Shown here: positions 33,168 through 44,314 of the stretch, in pieces | How the letters are laid out: the number at the start of each line of letters is the position of its first letter | Numbering within the stretch: the stretch's first letter is position 1 | Assembly (NCBI GenBank): GCA_001986395.2 | Contig: MQVO02000006.1 | Span: 1,488,001-1,552,000, forward strand | Length of the DNA stretch: 64,000 bases | Direction of reading: 5' to 3' | Source: Irpex lacteus | Lineage: Eukaryota; Basidiomycota; Agaricomycetes; Polyporales; Irpicaceae | Notes under the pieces: generated by a model | What the model saw: only the letters and a program-made list of their open reading frames with translations | What the model was told of the DNA's origin: nothing | Databases searched by the model: none | Program-made: the position numbers and the translations under genes

Positions 33168-34499
33168 TCACCGCGGCCCATACATCCGACTCTGCTCATG
33201 TCTATCCTCATACACATGGCTCTTATACCCCTTTCCACCACCCAGCTCAGGCGTGCTCAAAGTCGCAGTACTAGCAGGTTCCAGCTGGTGCCCCGCAGCA
33301 TCTATAGGTGTATCGCGGTTGATGAAGAATCCAGGCCAGAAGGGGATGTAGACGGACAGGGCAAGGTAGAGAGGGACGAAGTCGAACACCCAGAAGTACC
33401 ATTCGGTGGTGGTGAGGTGGCCGGTGTATCCTTGCGAGAGCTCGATACAACGGTAGACTGAACGTACCTGAGAGATGAGTTAATCGAGGGTCAATGATTG
33501 TATATGAAAATGCTATGGGAAAGACGTACGAGAACTCCGATGCAGCTGAGGCCCATGGCAAGGACGAAGGTACGCCAGTCGCGTTTCCAGGGGAGACCGT
33601 AGATGTGATCGCGTTCCCATGTTTGAGGCTCGTTCGTGCGCATGCGGTAGGCGAATAAGAGGAAGATGGAGGTGAAGAAGGCGAAGGAGACGAGTTGGAG
33701 GATGAGACCAGCGAGGAAGATCTATGACATGGCGAGGTCGATTAGAGGTATTGTACGAGAAATGAATATAGAGTGACATACGTCAGCACCGAATTTGGCT
33801 TTGTTGGGATCTCCGTCTGCTTGCGCGGATAGGCCTCCTCCGGCTGCCTAAATATGTAAACATGATTGTCAGTCTACACGCGAGTATACAGCAAGCATAT
33901 ATACGACGTACCTGAATGAGGAACGTTACGACGTCGGAGGTGACGAACACCTTCGTCAACCTTGACGGTCTAATTAACAAATGCCGCTCTCCTTTGACCC
34001 ATCGTGCGAGACGTCCAAGGATCATGTACTCTGCGGCGATAAAACCACATGGTGCGAGGGTAGTGAAGAGGTTCAGGATGACGTAGGTGATGAGCGTGTC
34101 TGGGTTCTGGTGGAAGGGGAAACGGATGGCTATGCCGACCGCGTAACCTGATGGCGCATGAGGTCAGTGTCTTGTCCGCGAGGGATAGATAGTGAGAGAC
34201 GTACATGCTTCGGCGACGAGGAGTACTATCATATATTTCGTCCTCGTCTTGATTGTTAGGAATGTATGGGTAGCCAGGAGAAGGATCATGAAGACTGGCG
34301 AGGGCCATAAAATGAGCGTGTGAATAAACAATGGCAAGGGCAACTTACTCAAGCCAACAGCCGCGGCCCCATAGTTCGGTAGATAATGTAGCGGATTCTT
34401 ACTACCCGTCTCTGTCTGAGAGTCCTGCGCCAGCGCGAGTGTCCAGAAGCTTGTGAACACCACCGAAGCCCACATCTTCCTCGAGGAAGAGTTGGCCAT
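33168..34499 (-). CDS. RTA1-family seven-helix membrane protein, paralogue 1
   Basis: Six to seven exons from ATG 34499, with a signal-like N-terminus (MWASVVFTSFWTLALAQDS). Core RTA1 features are NPLHYLPNYGAAAVGL, LAPCGFIAAEYMILGRLARW, RLTKVFVTSDVVTFLIQAAG, and WYFWVFDFVPLYLALSVYIP followed by FWPG. About 310 residues. RTA1/RSB1 proteins sit in the plasma membrane and have been linked to export or signalling of lipids and to resistance to amphiphiles such as 7-aminocholesterol in yeast. The C-terminal tail is Ser/Gly/Lys-rich and cytosolic. It is transcribed away from the two other paralogues. Confidence 0.85.
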
Positions 34500-35906
34500 G
34501 ATTAGGTAGACTGTAGCGGTGAGAAACTAGGGTAACAGGAAGGATATATGAGAGCCGTGTTTGTTATATTCCAGAACCGCCCTCCCGCTCTTATACCCCT
34601 CCTCCATCCTAGATATTGACCTAATATGCTGGTGTGCCCGTCGGCCCGAACAGATTTTGGAGCTTAGCGCCCTAAGATGGAGATGTCTGTTCGGGGCGAG
34701 GAAGTTCATTTTTGTTGCTGCGACAACTGCGCAGCTACCATGACCTGTGCATGAGCTATGTTCAAACGCGTATACACGCATCTCTTGGCCAGACATGGGG
34801 TGTCTATCAGGCGACGGTGAAGGCTCTTGAAGGCTTGGAATGTATGGGCGCCTCTAAATGTGTCTGCGTATACGTTTAGCGCCTAAGCTGCGGCCTAGAT
34901 AGCGATCCGACTCACCTCCCCACAGCTGTCGCACGGAATCAGAAAAACTATCAACTTGAGTCAACTGTATAAGATGCGAAGTAAGTAGGTCTAGACGACT
35001 GCGGATGAGGAAGAGGCAGGATCTTACCGACATATTAAGTATGGAGTTCAAGCATACTCTAGTCAAGTTGTGTTCGACCATCACTGGGCCTGCGATATGA
35101 CAGAGTGCGAGGTATTTCCGCTTTAGTATGCATCTCGAGGCTTGGTCCGTGTGAATGAAGCACTTCTCTGGCGAATCGCACACCGCCCATTTCATTCTCT
35201 ATCACTTGCTGCTTTGTCCTCATCCTCAGCTGCAAGTATATCGTTGACGCACCATACAAAAGTGTTCCTACCGCCACGGAACAGCTGTATGTCGATGAGG
35301 ACCGCTGTTGGTGAGAAGAACATTGAAGTCTACTGGCAAGGTTTGACCGACGCGCGACGCGGGAGCTGTGATCAACGCCCAGAGCGGATGCAGAAGATGT
35401 AACAGACGCCCAAGTGATAATCGATAATCGGCTGCCAAGTGATCAATTTGACACCAGCCAATCAGCGTAGAGCCTCGGGGGCCGGCCGTCAATGCTCTGC
35501 AAGAGTGATTCTGCGACAGCGGTGGCTTTGGCGGCTTCAGTCGACCTGGAAAATCATGGATAAATAGGAGTAATATTGCACGCCGACGACGAAGCACGAA
35601 GCTTTAATGGAGAACATGAAGAATGCAAGAGTTATGAAAAGGAAGGCTTCGATGGAGATCTGGGAGCGAGATTGGGTGTGGGGATTTCCAAGTTGGTGCC
35701 TGTTCTCATGATCAATTGATGGCATTGATGGGACGCCGACCCAAATCGCGTTCCCGCACCCCAAACCGGACTCGTATATATATCCTCTGTCCTCATCTTA
35801 TTCCGCCCTTGTCTTTTCGCCCCGTCGCTCATGTTAGCCTCCGCACCTTTCTGATACCCCTTTCATCACAAACTATTGACTGTGCTGCATCTCATCGGCA
35901 GCAGTA
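34500..35906. other. Divergent upstream region between RTA1 paralogues 1 and 2
   Basis: About 1.4 kb with no supported gene. It probably carries regulatory sites for both transporters. Confidence 0.45.
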
Positions 35907-37393
35907 ATGCTCACAACATCTCTTCCTGTTTTGTTCGCTCTTGCCAGCTTCGTCACAGCAGACTCAAGAACAGGGCTTCAACCACCAGCGGACCCTTTCG
36001 CAGACCCCAAACATGATGTGTTCAATCCGTTACGATACATTGCGAGCGACTCGTTGACAGGGATGGGTGTCGGTGAGTTATTAATATCCCTCCACTCACA
36101 CTTCCACACGCTCCAACCAGCACAATTCGCTTCCGCCCACATTACTCATCGGATAGTATGAGCTCATCTCTTGCCCATTTACAGCCCTGACGCTTGTGCT
36201 TGCACTGGGACAAACGTTCTGGTCCATCAAATATCGGACAAAGTTCATGCTTGCCATGGTTATTGCTGCATACAGTACGTCTCCATCACAATGCTTCATT
36301 TATACTTTGCTCTGGCCGCTTACGTGTTACCAGCTTACGCCCTTGGTATCGCTGTCCGTTTCGGACTCGCAAGACACCCAGATAGCAATGGCTTGTACAT
36401 TGTTGAATATTTGTTCGTCACGCTCTCCCCATGCGGCTTCATCGCCGCAGAGTACGTGTTGCTGGGTCGCCTCGCCAGGTGGTTGCGCGGCGACAGTCAT
36501 CTCCTCGTCCGTCCACAGCGGATAACATTCGTGTTCGTCATCTCCGACATCACGACTTTCCTCATCCAGGTCCGTCCATTCTCTCTGGGTACCGCTTATT
36601 CATCGCGGAAACTGATTTCGGGTGTGTGCGCGTTTGTAGGCTGCAGGTGGAGGAATTTCCGCATCTGCGCATGATGACCTAACAAAGGCCAAAGCCGGCT
36701 CAAACGTATGTACACAGCATTCCACATTTGTTTAGCGGGTTTCTTCTTTGTCTCCCTGCGAGCGTTTGCGATACGTTCCTGGTTGTGCTGACATCGCATT
36801 TTCACCACTTGACAGATCTTCTTGGCTGGACTGGCGCTGCAACTAGCGTCCTTTTCCTTCTTCACGCTGCTGTACCTCCGCTTCATGATCCGGATGTACA
36901 AGTATGAGAAAGAGACTTGGGTCAGGGACGCTCATCTGCCGTGGTATAATGACTGGAGAGCTCTCGCCGCAGCCCTCACGGTCAGCTGTATCGGAGTTCT
37001 TGTACGTTCATTTCACCCCATCTATATACCCGAGCCAGGGCTGACTGTCATTCTTCACTCTTGCGCCTCTACTCTTATTTGGAAAATCCACCGACTCAAT
37101 AGGTCCGTTCCGTATATCGTACAGTGGAGCTTTCTGAAGGCTTTGGCGGGTACCTCTCCCGCACAGAAGTCTTCTTCTACACCCTCGACTTTGTACCTCT
37201 CATCGTCGCCCTGTTGGCGTACATACCGTTCTGGCCCGGCCGTTTTATTCCCAAGGACGCTGCCAATGGCCTGTTTGGCGACGGCAGTCGGCCAAGCGAT
37301 GCAGAGAACGTCGAAGGAAGGCCACGGACAGGTAGTGCAGATGTGGCTACGTTGAGCGAACAAGGAGAGAAGGAGGCAGCGAAGGCTCAATGA
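35907..37393 (+). CDS. RTA1-family seven-helix membrane protein, paralogue 2
   Basis: ATG 35907 opens a signal-like segment (MLTTSLPVLFALASFVTADS). The RTA1 core follows over about six exons: FNPLRYIASDSLTGMGV, YIVEYLFVTLSPCGFIAAEY, VLLGRLARWLRGDSHLLVRP, TFVFVISDITTFLIQAAGGG, and FYTLDFVPLIVALLAYIPFW. A small exon (about 36640-36702) encodes the AAGGGISASAHDD segment. The C-terminal tail is Ser/Glu/Lys-rich and ends KEAAKAQ. Exon borders fall at the same protein positions as in paralogue 3. Lipid-translocation function is by family only. Confidence 0.87.
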
Positions 37394-39023
37394 GTCGGTT
37401 GAGGAGCAATGAATTCGGATCTGTCGTGGCGTTGACTGCAATGGACACCTTCTTCCAAGATATGTTTACTTTATTGCTACCGATACCTTAGTTGTTTGTT
37501 GTTTGTCTAGACGTAAATAACCTGGAACTTCTCACCATTTGTTTTTCTACGTGGTATATCATGTCTTTCTTGAATCGGCTACTGACAAGCTGTCATACAC
37601 CTTCCAACTTATGTCGCTCCTTTATGCAAGAACATTTCCAGTACCGATGACTGACTTGTGTGGTTGCGTCCGGGGTCCCAGTCAAGGGCGGAACAGTAGC
37701 GTGACGTGATCGAACACTGTCACGTAGGCAGATTCAGGCGCTAATATCCGTGCACGAAATTGGAAATCAACTTTCCTCAGTGATTCAAGGCTTTCCACCC
37801 AATGCCTGGACGTCCATTGTGGCCCGGCGATGTACAGTAGATGCGATTTGATGAAAAGGTAAGAAGTAGATCGCTATCGTGCACTGGTGCAATACTCGAT
37901 GCTTAACTTGCAGGTAAATGACCGGTGCATGCCCGAGAACACCCTCTTGAACGAGGCAAGGCGGTGCTCTGTAATTTCAGTGGGATGCTCCTCTGGTGCA
38001 CCTGAACGTCTCCGAGGTCCCCTTCATCATTGAGGCTACCCCTTTAACAGTGCATGTATGCAGCTGTATGCAATGTCCCAATACCAGAGGCGTGCATTCA
38101 ACATCAACTAGTGAATCGTGTACGGCCTCCGACCTTTCATACCGGTGCGGCACATCACCGTACCAATATCCGCTCTTATCCACGGCCGCCTTTACTTACA
38201 TACATACCCTACATGTGGCCATTCACTTTCTATATGCGCAGCTTATCTAACACCTCCGGGAACTTCTAACATGTTTGTTTCCCGACAGACCGCAGCATCG
38301 AACGCGCTGCGCCCCTGGTCGAAGATCGTTTTTGCAGGTGGGTTGCCATAAACCTGGAATCTCACTGGCAGAGTCGTGCGCTGAGAATTTCTACATAGAA
38401 GGCAGCGGTCGATAATGCTGTGCTGATGATAACAACTGTAGTGGGTGGCGGCGGCCGTACGTCTTCAGGTTGTACAGATGCATTACTGTACTTCGATGAC
38501 CTCGACAGCAATCCTTGATTGTGCCGAGCGGGAAACGCAATGGAAACCCGTGCTGCTACTCGTCCTAGAGATGGCATACAACTCCATAACGTTTCTCCCC
38601 CATGCAACCGACTCGGTACGCAAAGCCGTGATACGAACGGATATAATCCCGGAATAGAAGAACGGTGCGTCTGGCGCAGTATTCTATAGCACTACTAACG
38701 CACTGACATAAACCACAGTTCTCTGGGCCGAGAGCTGTGCTAATACTCAGGAAGTGTCCTTCGAACTGGCACTGTACAGGCAGGCACACAGCCTGCGTGG
38801 CCGATCAACAGAACAACTGTCAGTTGGTGTTCGGGCCCCGTGAGACGCTCGATTGTTAGAGTGCATGTCTTTTCTAAACGAGGATAGTAGGATCACGACG
38901 CGTTGGTAGGAGAATGGGTAGTATAAAGAGCGGTGAGCGGGATGTCGATTGTCCATTCAACCTCTCCTTTCTTGCTTGATTCCTTCTTGCTTATACGTTC
39001 TCTCGGCTTCTACTCATATCAGG
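37394..39023. other. Intergenic region between RTA1 paralogues 2 and 3
   Basis: About 1.6 kb. The short frames here have no support, and no RTA1 relic is recognised. Confidence 0.4.
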
Positions 39024-40405
39024 ATGCGAGGATCAGGATCAGGATCATGGCACTCTAGCAGTTGGTTGCTGGTTGTTTGTCTTATGATGCTCTCGACGGC
39101 GTTGGAGGTGGCGGCGGACACACCGTCCAATTCGACCAGCATAGACGGCAATGCCAAACACGACCCGCACAACCCATTGGGATATATCACAAATAATGTG
39201 CTAACTACTATTGGACTGGGTGAGTGCTTTGTCTACTGATTATTCAGTCCTTCCTCATATTAAATACTAAACGCCTTTATCGTGTGCAGTCCTTACCATC
39301 CTTGTTGCTATAACACAGACATGGCTCATCATCAAGACGAAGGCAAAGTACATGCTTGTCCTCGTCATCGCAGAATGCTGTAAGCTCTCTCCGCATCCCC
39401 TCCACCACCTTTACTGTATTGCTCATGATATATCGCTACCAATGCTGCAGGCTACGCAATTGGTATCGCAGCCCGTTATGGCCTGCACTACCAACCCGAT
39501 AGCAAAAACATCTACATTATCGAATACCTCTTCATCACACTCTCGCCTTGCGGGTTCGTCGCAGCAGAATACGTGATACTAGGACGTTTGGTGCACTGGG
39601 TGAAAGGAGACAGATATTTGTTGATTAGACCGTCATGGGTGACGAAGGTGTTCGTGGCATCGGATGTCATTACTTTCTTGATCCAGGTGAGTGCCCGTGT
39701 GTCTCTGTAAAGGTTGTAGACAAAGGCTGACGAACGGTAATTATTTTTGTAGGCCTTTGGAGGCACTATTATCGTCTCTCATCAGACAGACATTGACAAA
39801 ATCCACCTTGGCGAACACGTACGTACCAAATTGTGAATCACTACTATGAAGAAGTGTACTGAGATATTTACGCTTTGCTCAGCTTGCCCTCCTCGGTCTC
39901 ATCCTCCAACTTGTCTCCTTCGTATTCTTCACCTTCATGTTCCTCCACTTTGTCTATAAGATTCACAAGCACGAACCGCAGACGTGGGGAATGGACCGTC
40001 TTTACGGTCTAACTTGGTACAGTGACTGGCGAGCGTTTGTGCTCGCCGTAGGTCTCAGCTGTGTCGGTGTTCTCGTGAGTCATCACATTCTACCTCCTTG
40101 TGCAGTATTCATCTGAACCTGTTCTCCCTGTAATTCTGTAGGTGCGTTCGGTCTACCGTACAATCGAGTTTGCCGCAGGAAGCACCGGTCCTTTGACCAC
40201 AACTGAAATATACTTCTGGGTGCTCGACTTCATCCCCCTCATCATAGCTGTTGGGCTTTACATCCCGTTCTGGCCTGGACGCTTTATTGGTCGGGACCTT
40301 GCACTACTGAAAAAAGGAGGACGTTTAGAGTCTTCAGAGGGGATTCAGGGGGCGTACGGCGAGTCAATGCAGAGTATCCCGCTGTATTCACACGGAGGGG
40401 CTTAG
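39024..40405 (+). CDS. RTA1-family seven-helix membrane protein, paralogue 3
   Basis: ATG 39024 starts a signal-like stretch (SSSWLLVVCLMMLSTALEVA). Core motifs are HNPLGYITNNVLTTIGLG, YIIEYLFITLSPCGFVAAEY, VILGRLVHWVKGDRYLLIRP, TKVFVASDVITFLIQAFGGT, and FWVLDFIPLIIAVGLYIPFW. About 330 residues in six to seven exons. Three NXT/NXS-type sites (NST, NNV excluded) precede the first helix. Sequence and exon layout show it is closer to paralogues 1 and 2 than these would be to unrelated membrane proteins, so the three arose by local duplication. Confidence 0.87.
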
Positions 40406-40757
40406 GTGATCCATTCTAGCGGACTATGCTATTATTTCGATCGCTGTGTTGCGCACGACGGGCGTGTCGCTCGTACATGAGGATAACGTGTACATTGTAA
40501 CCTATAGTTCCAGGTATGCCTGTCAAAGACAATTTGTGATACATAACATGGACATCAACATACGTACTGTACATAGAGTCATTAGATTTATATACCCTAT
40601 AATTTTAAACGCCGTCTATACCAAAGGTCAAGATACATCCGGATGTTTTCAAGTTGAGATCGGTGCTCTTACCTTGGCTTCATTATCATTGTCTGCCAGT
40701 GTAACACGCGGCGATGGGATAAAAGAATCATACAGACAAAGGGAGATCGAAATGAGA

Positions 40758-41429
40758 TCACAAGTTTTGCAGAAACGCTGCTAGCCCTGTACTGCCTTGC
40801 GCAGAACGCTCTTTCTCTTGACGCTCCTTGTTGCGAGCCAGCATGTCCGATAAGCCACTTTTCTTCTTGACTCGTGATTTGCTACGGCCATCCATAGACT
40901 TCGGCTCTTGACCCTTGGCTCTCGGTATCTGTGCTGAAGAAGGTATAGGGTGTGGGGTATTCGGTGGTACAGGCGAAGGAGCAGGCTTTATCGACACAGC
41001 TAGAGGTTCGGCTACGGCGACATGTTCCGTTCTCGGAGCAGGATCAGACACCGAGATAGGTACGACCTCTTGCAGTCTCTGCTTGCCTACTTTCGCAAAG
41101 CCAGATGCACCACCTCCTTCAATCGGTACGTCTTGATGCTCGCCGCATACTTCACACGACCTGCGTATTACCCGCAGATAAGGCTTGCCTGATTTCCGCG
41201 GTGCGTGTTTACGCATCACCCGCACAGACCCTGAGCCTCCCGTCAAGAGTGTCCCGCATGCCGTGCAGTGGGTCGTGTCGAAGGTGTGGCTGCGAGCGTT
41301 TGGGGAATGAATGAGGCGATAACGTGTGACATGCAGTGCTGCAATGGCGGGTGAGATGGTCTGGATGACGTTCGGGACAGCGAGCTGGAACTTCAACGTC
41401 GCTGGATGCACGTCAGACTCTGTCGCCAT
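40758..41429 (-). CDS. SNM1: RNase MRP/P Rpr2/Snm1-type zinc protein
   Basis: An intronless frame of 223 residues from ATG 41429. The N-terminal helix region is followed by a zinc ribbon with paired cysteines: THCTACGTLLTGGSGSVRV and, after about 25 residues, RRSCEVCGEHQD. This is the arrangement of the Rpr2/Rpp21/Snm1 family, subunits of RNase P (tRNA 5' maturation) and RNase MRP (rRNA processing). The second half is Pro-rich and then Lys/Arg-rich (KSRVKKKSGLSDMLARNKER), ending GLAAFLQNL. Assignment to Snm1 rather than Rpr2 rests on the long basic C-terminal extension and is tentative. Confidence 0.65.
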   Translation of the reverse strand: MATESDVHPATLKFQLAVPNVIQTISPAIAALHVTRYRLIHSPNARSHTFDTTHCTACGTLLTGGSGSVRVMRKHAPRKSGKPYLRVIRRSCEVCGEHQDVPIEGGGASGFAKVGKQRLQEVVPISVSDPAPRTEHVAVAEPLAVSIKPAPSPVPPNTPHPIPSSAQIPRAKGQEPKSMDGRSKSRVKKKSGLSDMLARNKERQEKERSAQGSTGLAAFLQNL

Positions 41430-41781
41430 CGTCGGAGGTCGTCAAGAAAACAATAAACTGTCGAGCGAGAGCATTAGCGCCAGGATACCTTGTAATGAAG
41501 CGCCACGTGGGTACGGTGTTTTGTCCCGAAAAGGCAAACGAGTGTTATTGTCTAGTTCGTGTTATTGTTCTGCCCTTGTCTCCAGTCCTCATTTTAGCCA
41601 TGCCCCCTGCGTTCTGCATCCTTTCTTCACTTTCGTCTTTCCCTTCCGCACCTCGCTTTGACAGCGAACCTCTTTGCAACTCGACGACCGTGTTCGTCCA
41701 GTCAACCGGATCATATCACTCACACAACACTCAGACTGGCTGGCCACATTCATATACTAACGACTCAGTGACGCTCTCGCG

Positions 41782-43413
41782 ATGTCTAATACAACCACAA
41801 CCACCACTACAACATCCCCTCGCACCGCAAGCACCTCTCGTGCACTCAAGTCCCCCAAGTCCAAGTCTCCAGCATCTTCGGAAGAACGATTCGTACCCGT
41901 GTCTTCTGTGAAGATGGCACCCAAATCACACAGACCATCGCTGACGTCGCCGATGAACTGGCTCGGCAGGTCCTCCAGCTCATCGAGCACCGCGTCGTAC
42001 GTACCCTCGAAGCCAATGCGTATCTCCGAGCCATATGTCGGCACGAGCGCCCTCGACAAACTCACGCGTAGCGGGCACCTCGGTGCCGGCGCTGTTGTTG
42101 TCCGTACACCACAAGACGCGCTCATCGGAGCTCGAACAAAGACCCCAGAGCCGAAGGAGCGTATATTGGAGGAAGAAGCGGAAGCGGAAGAAGGGGAAGA
42201 ACAAGAGCAAGTCGAGACCTCAAGTCGGCCTGGCAGTCCTCCACTCCCCCCTCTCCCAGACCGTGACGACGAAGCTGATGATGAAGCTACTCTTGCTAGC
42301 TTTTCAACAGCCAGCACACCGTCTCGCCCCACACGACCTGTACCTCCTACACCCATCGAGGAAGAATCTGAAACACCCTCACCAGACAGCGTCTACAGCA
42401 GTCCGACTCGTAGTATGACACGACCCTCGCTCAAGATGCTCGACCAATTCCCACCTGTCCCCGCCCTTCCTGCCAACATGCCCCCTTCTCCACCACAAGC
42501 TCCCTTCGACCCTATCCTTCTGTCGACTGCTCCCGCCGGGGCAATCGATCGCAGCAAGATCATCGTCACTCTAGAGACTTCCACGTCCACTTACAAAGCG
42601 ACTTTCAACACGCTCACCTCGCGAGCCTCCTTCCTCTCCACGTATCTCCAGTGTTTATTGCGCGCAGGTGAAGAAGAGCCACCATCCTCCCTCCCGCGTG
42701 ACTCCCAGAGTTCTTTCAACTCGATGTTCCATAAGCACCTCGTGTCGTCGGGGCTTCTCCCTTCAAGTTCGACTTCGATACACATCTTCCTCGATCGCCC
42801 CAGTGGACCGTAAGTTGTTCGTTCTACCCGAAGCGCAGCAGGATTCTGAATTGGAGATTGATTTCATTATAGATATGCTCACATTCTTTCGTACCTGCGC
42901 ACTCCGGTCTCTACGCCGGAACATCCAGCCGTCCTACCGCGTGCGGTACAGCTCCTCTCATCTTCGTCTTCCAGACTCGAAGCCTTGCTGGAACTTCGCG
43001 ACGAAGCTCGGTATCTCGATCTCGATGAGTTGTATAATCTTTGCACGAACGAGCTCCGGGCGAGGCAGAATCTCAGGCCTTCGATGCACGGTCGTGCTAT
43101 GAGCAGCACCAGCGTCAGCTCCGGCTCCGTAAAGAGCTTCGGAATGGGTCCGCTCCGGGAGAACCTACGGGAGTATGAAGGCGAGGATTACTTTGACCAC
43201 AAGAAGATCAAGAGGCTCTCGAGGGACTCTGGTGTTGGGTCTTCGAGCAGTAAGAGCAGCAATTCCGTCGGGAGTCCGAAGGGTGGCTCTCTACCCGAGG
43301 TCCTCATGAGCCCATCATCCGTCTCATTTGGCTTGGCTCAGCGGGGCAAGGCTCGTCCTATAGCTAAGAAGTCGGCGTCAGTACGTGGCAGGCCTGCAGG
43401 AGATTGGATATAA
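41782..43413 (+). CDS. BTB/POZ (KCTD-like T1) domain protein with disordered flanks
   Basis: Two exons (41782-42809, 42873-43413) joined in phase 2 give about 520 residues. Residues 1-250 are Ser/Thr/Pro-rich and disordered. A BTB domain follows: IIVTLETSTSTYKATFNTLT and SRASFLSTYLQCLL, then FHKHLVSSG, SIHIFLDRPSGPYAHILSYL, and LEALLELRDEARYLDLDELY with NLCTNELRARQ. The spacing is that of KCTD-type tetramerisation domains, whose members often serve as Cullin-3 substrate adaptors; that role is an inference. The C-terminus is Ser/Gly-rich and basic (KARPIAKKSASVRGRPAG). Confidence 0.8.
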
Positions 43414-43720
43414 GGTCCAAGGCAGACGGTTACGTGATATTTTCTTCCAGGGAAATGCCTTAACGGTGTTTAACGACCTTGATGGCTTGATTCTTATGTT
43501 CGTTTTCACGATTACCGACTCATGTTTTTTGTTTCTTTGTTTCTGGTCGGAGTACACTCGTTCACCACTCATCACTTACCATTTGTACAATAGCCACACA
43601 TGCCATGCCTGTCTTTACCTTACCTTCTTTGTATCGCTATTTTCTTTGTACTTGTACGATCCAGATAGATTATTGCATGCCACTTGTTCGACACGCTGAT
43701 AGCGAGTAATGTCATTCCAT
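43414..43720. other. Convergent 3' region
   Basis: About 300 bp between the stop codons of the BTB gene and the small minus-strand gene. TTTGTT/TTTCTTTG-rich, with no gene seen. Confidence 0.45.
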
Positions 43721-44153
43721 TTAGCGCTTCGGCGCCCACAAGTCGTACAGTTCTTTGTCCGCAGGATCGAAGCAGGTGACAATAGATGGATCAGAACGAA
43801 CGACGAGCTTTCTGACTGGGGTGCCTAGATTGAGCGAGCCTGAGAGGCGCAAAGAAGGGCGGTCTAACGCGCGTGAGAGGTTCAAGGTGTTGCCAGTGGT
43901 TGAAGCGGTCGCAGAGCTTGCTGGGGATGCATTGACAGAAGGCTGCTGTGGAGATCCCTCAAGTATCGTAAGTGACTGTGAACAGGACACAAGAATTCAA
44001 TGCCTTCTCTAACCCGCTGAGGTGTTGAGCTCCGTTGTCGACTGGCGTCTTGTTCACGGCCTACGATAGCAAGTGGTACGTTTAGAGCAGAGATAGTATC
44101 GTAAACACTAGAAGCTTACTTTGAGGCGGTGTAAAACGCGGCGAGGATGACAT
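43721..44153 (-). CDS. Small unrecognised Ser/Thr-Pro-rich protein
   Basis: ATG 44153 begins MSSSPRFTPPQ; a 59-nt intron is followed by SREQDASRQRSSTPQR. A very short intron (38 nt, GTTAGAG...TTCACAG) then joins to SLTILEGSPQQPSVNASPAS. The end, LNLGTPVRKLVVRSDPSIVT and CFDPADKELYDLWAPKR, is ordered-looking and probably the conserved part. About 111 residues. Several SP/TP sites suggest CDK-type phosphorylation. I do not recognise the family. The 38-nt intron is at the lower limit for fungi, so the middle of the model is uncertain. Confidence 0.5.
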
Positions 44154-44314
44154 GCTATCTTCACCGTCGAGGTATGAGAGCAACTCAACTTGAAGCTGGC
44201 CGGTTGCAATATTGCCACCCGTCACGGTAACTCAAGCTTGTGACATTGTGACTTGTGTCACATGGGCCGTATACAGGAACGTCTTTAGCAGCTTTCTCCT
44301 TAACCACCACCACC

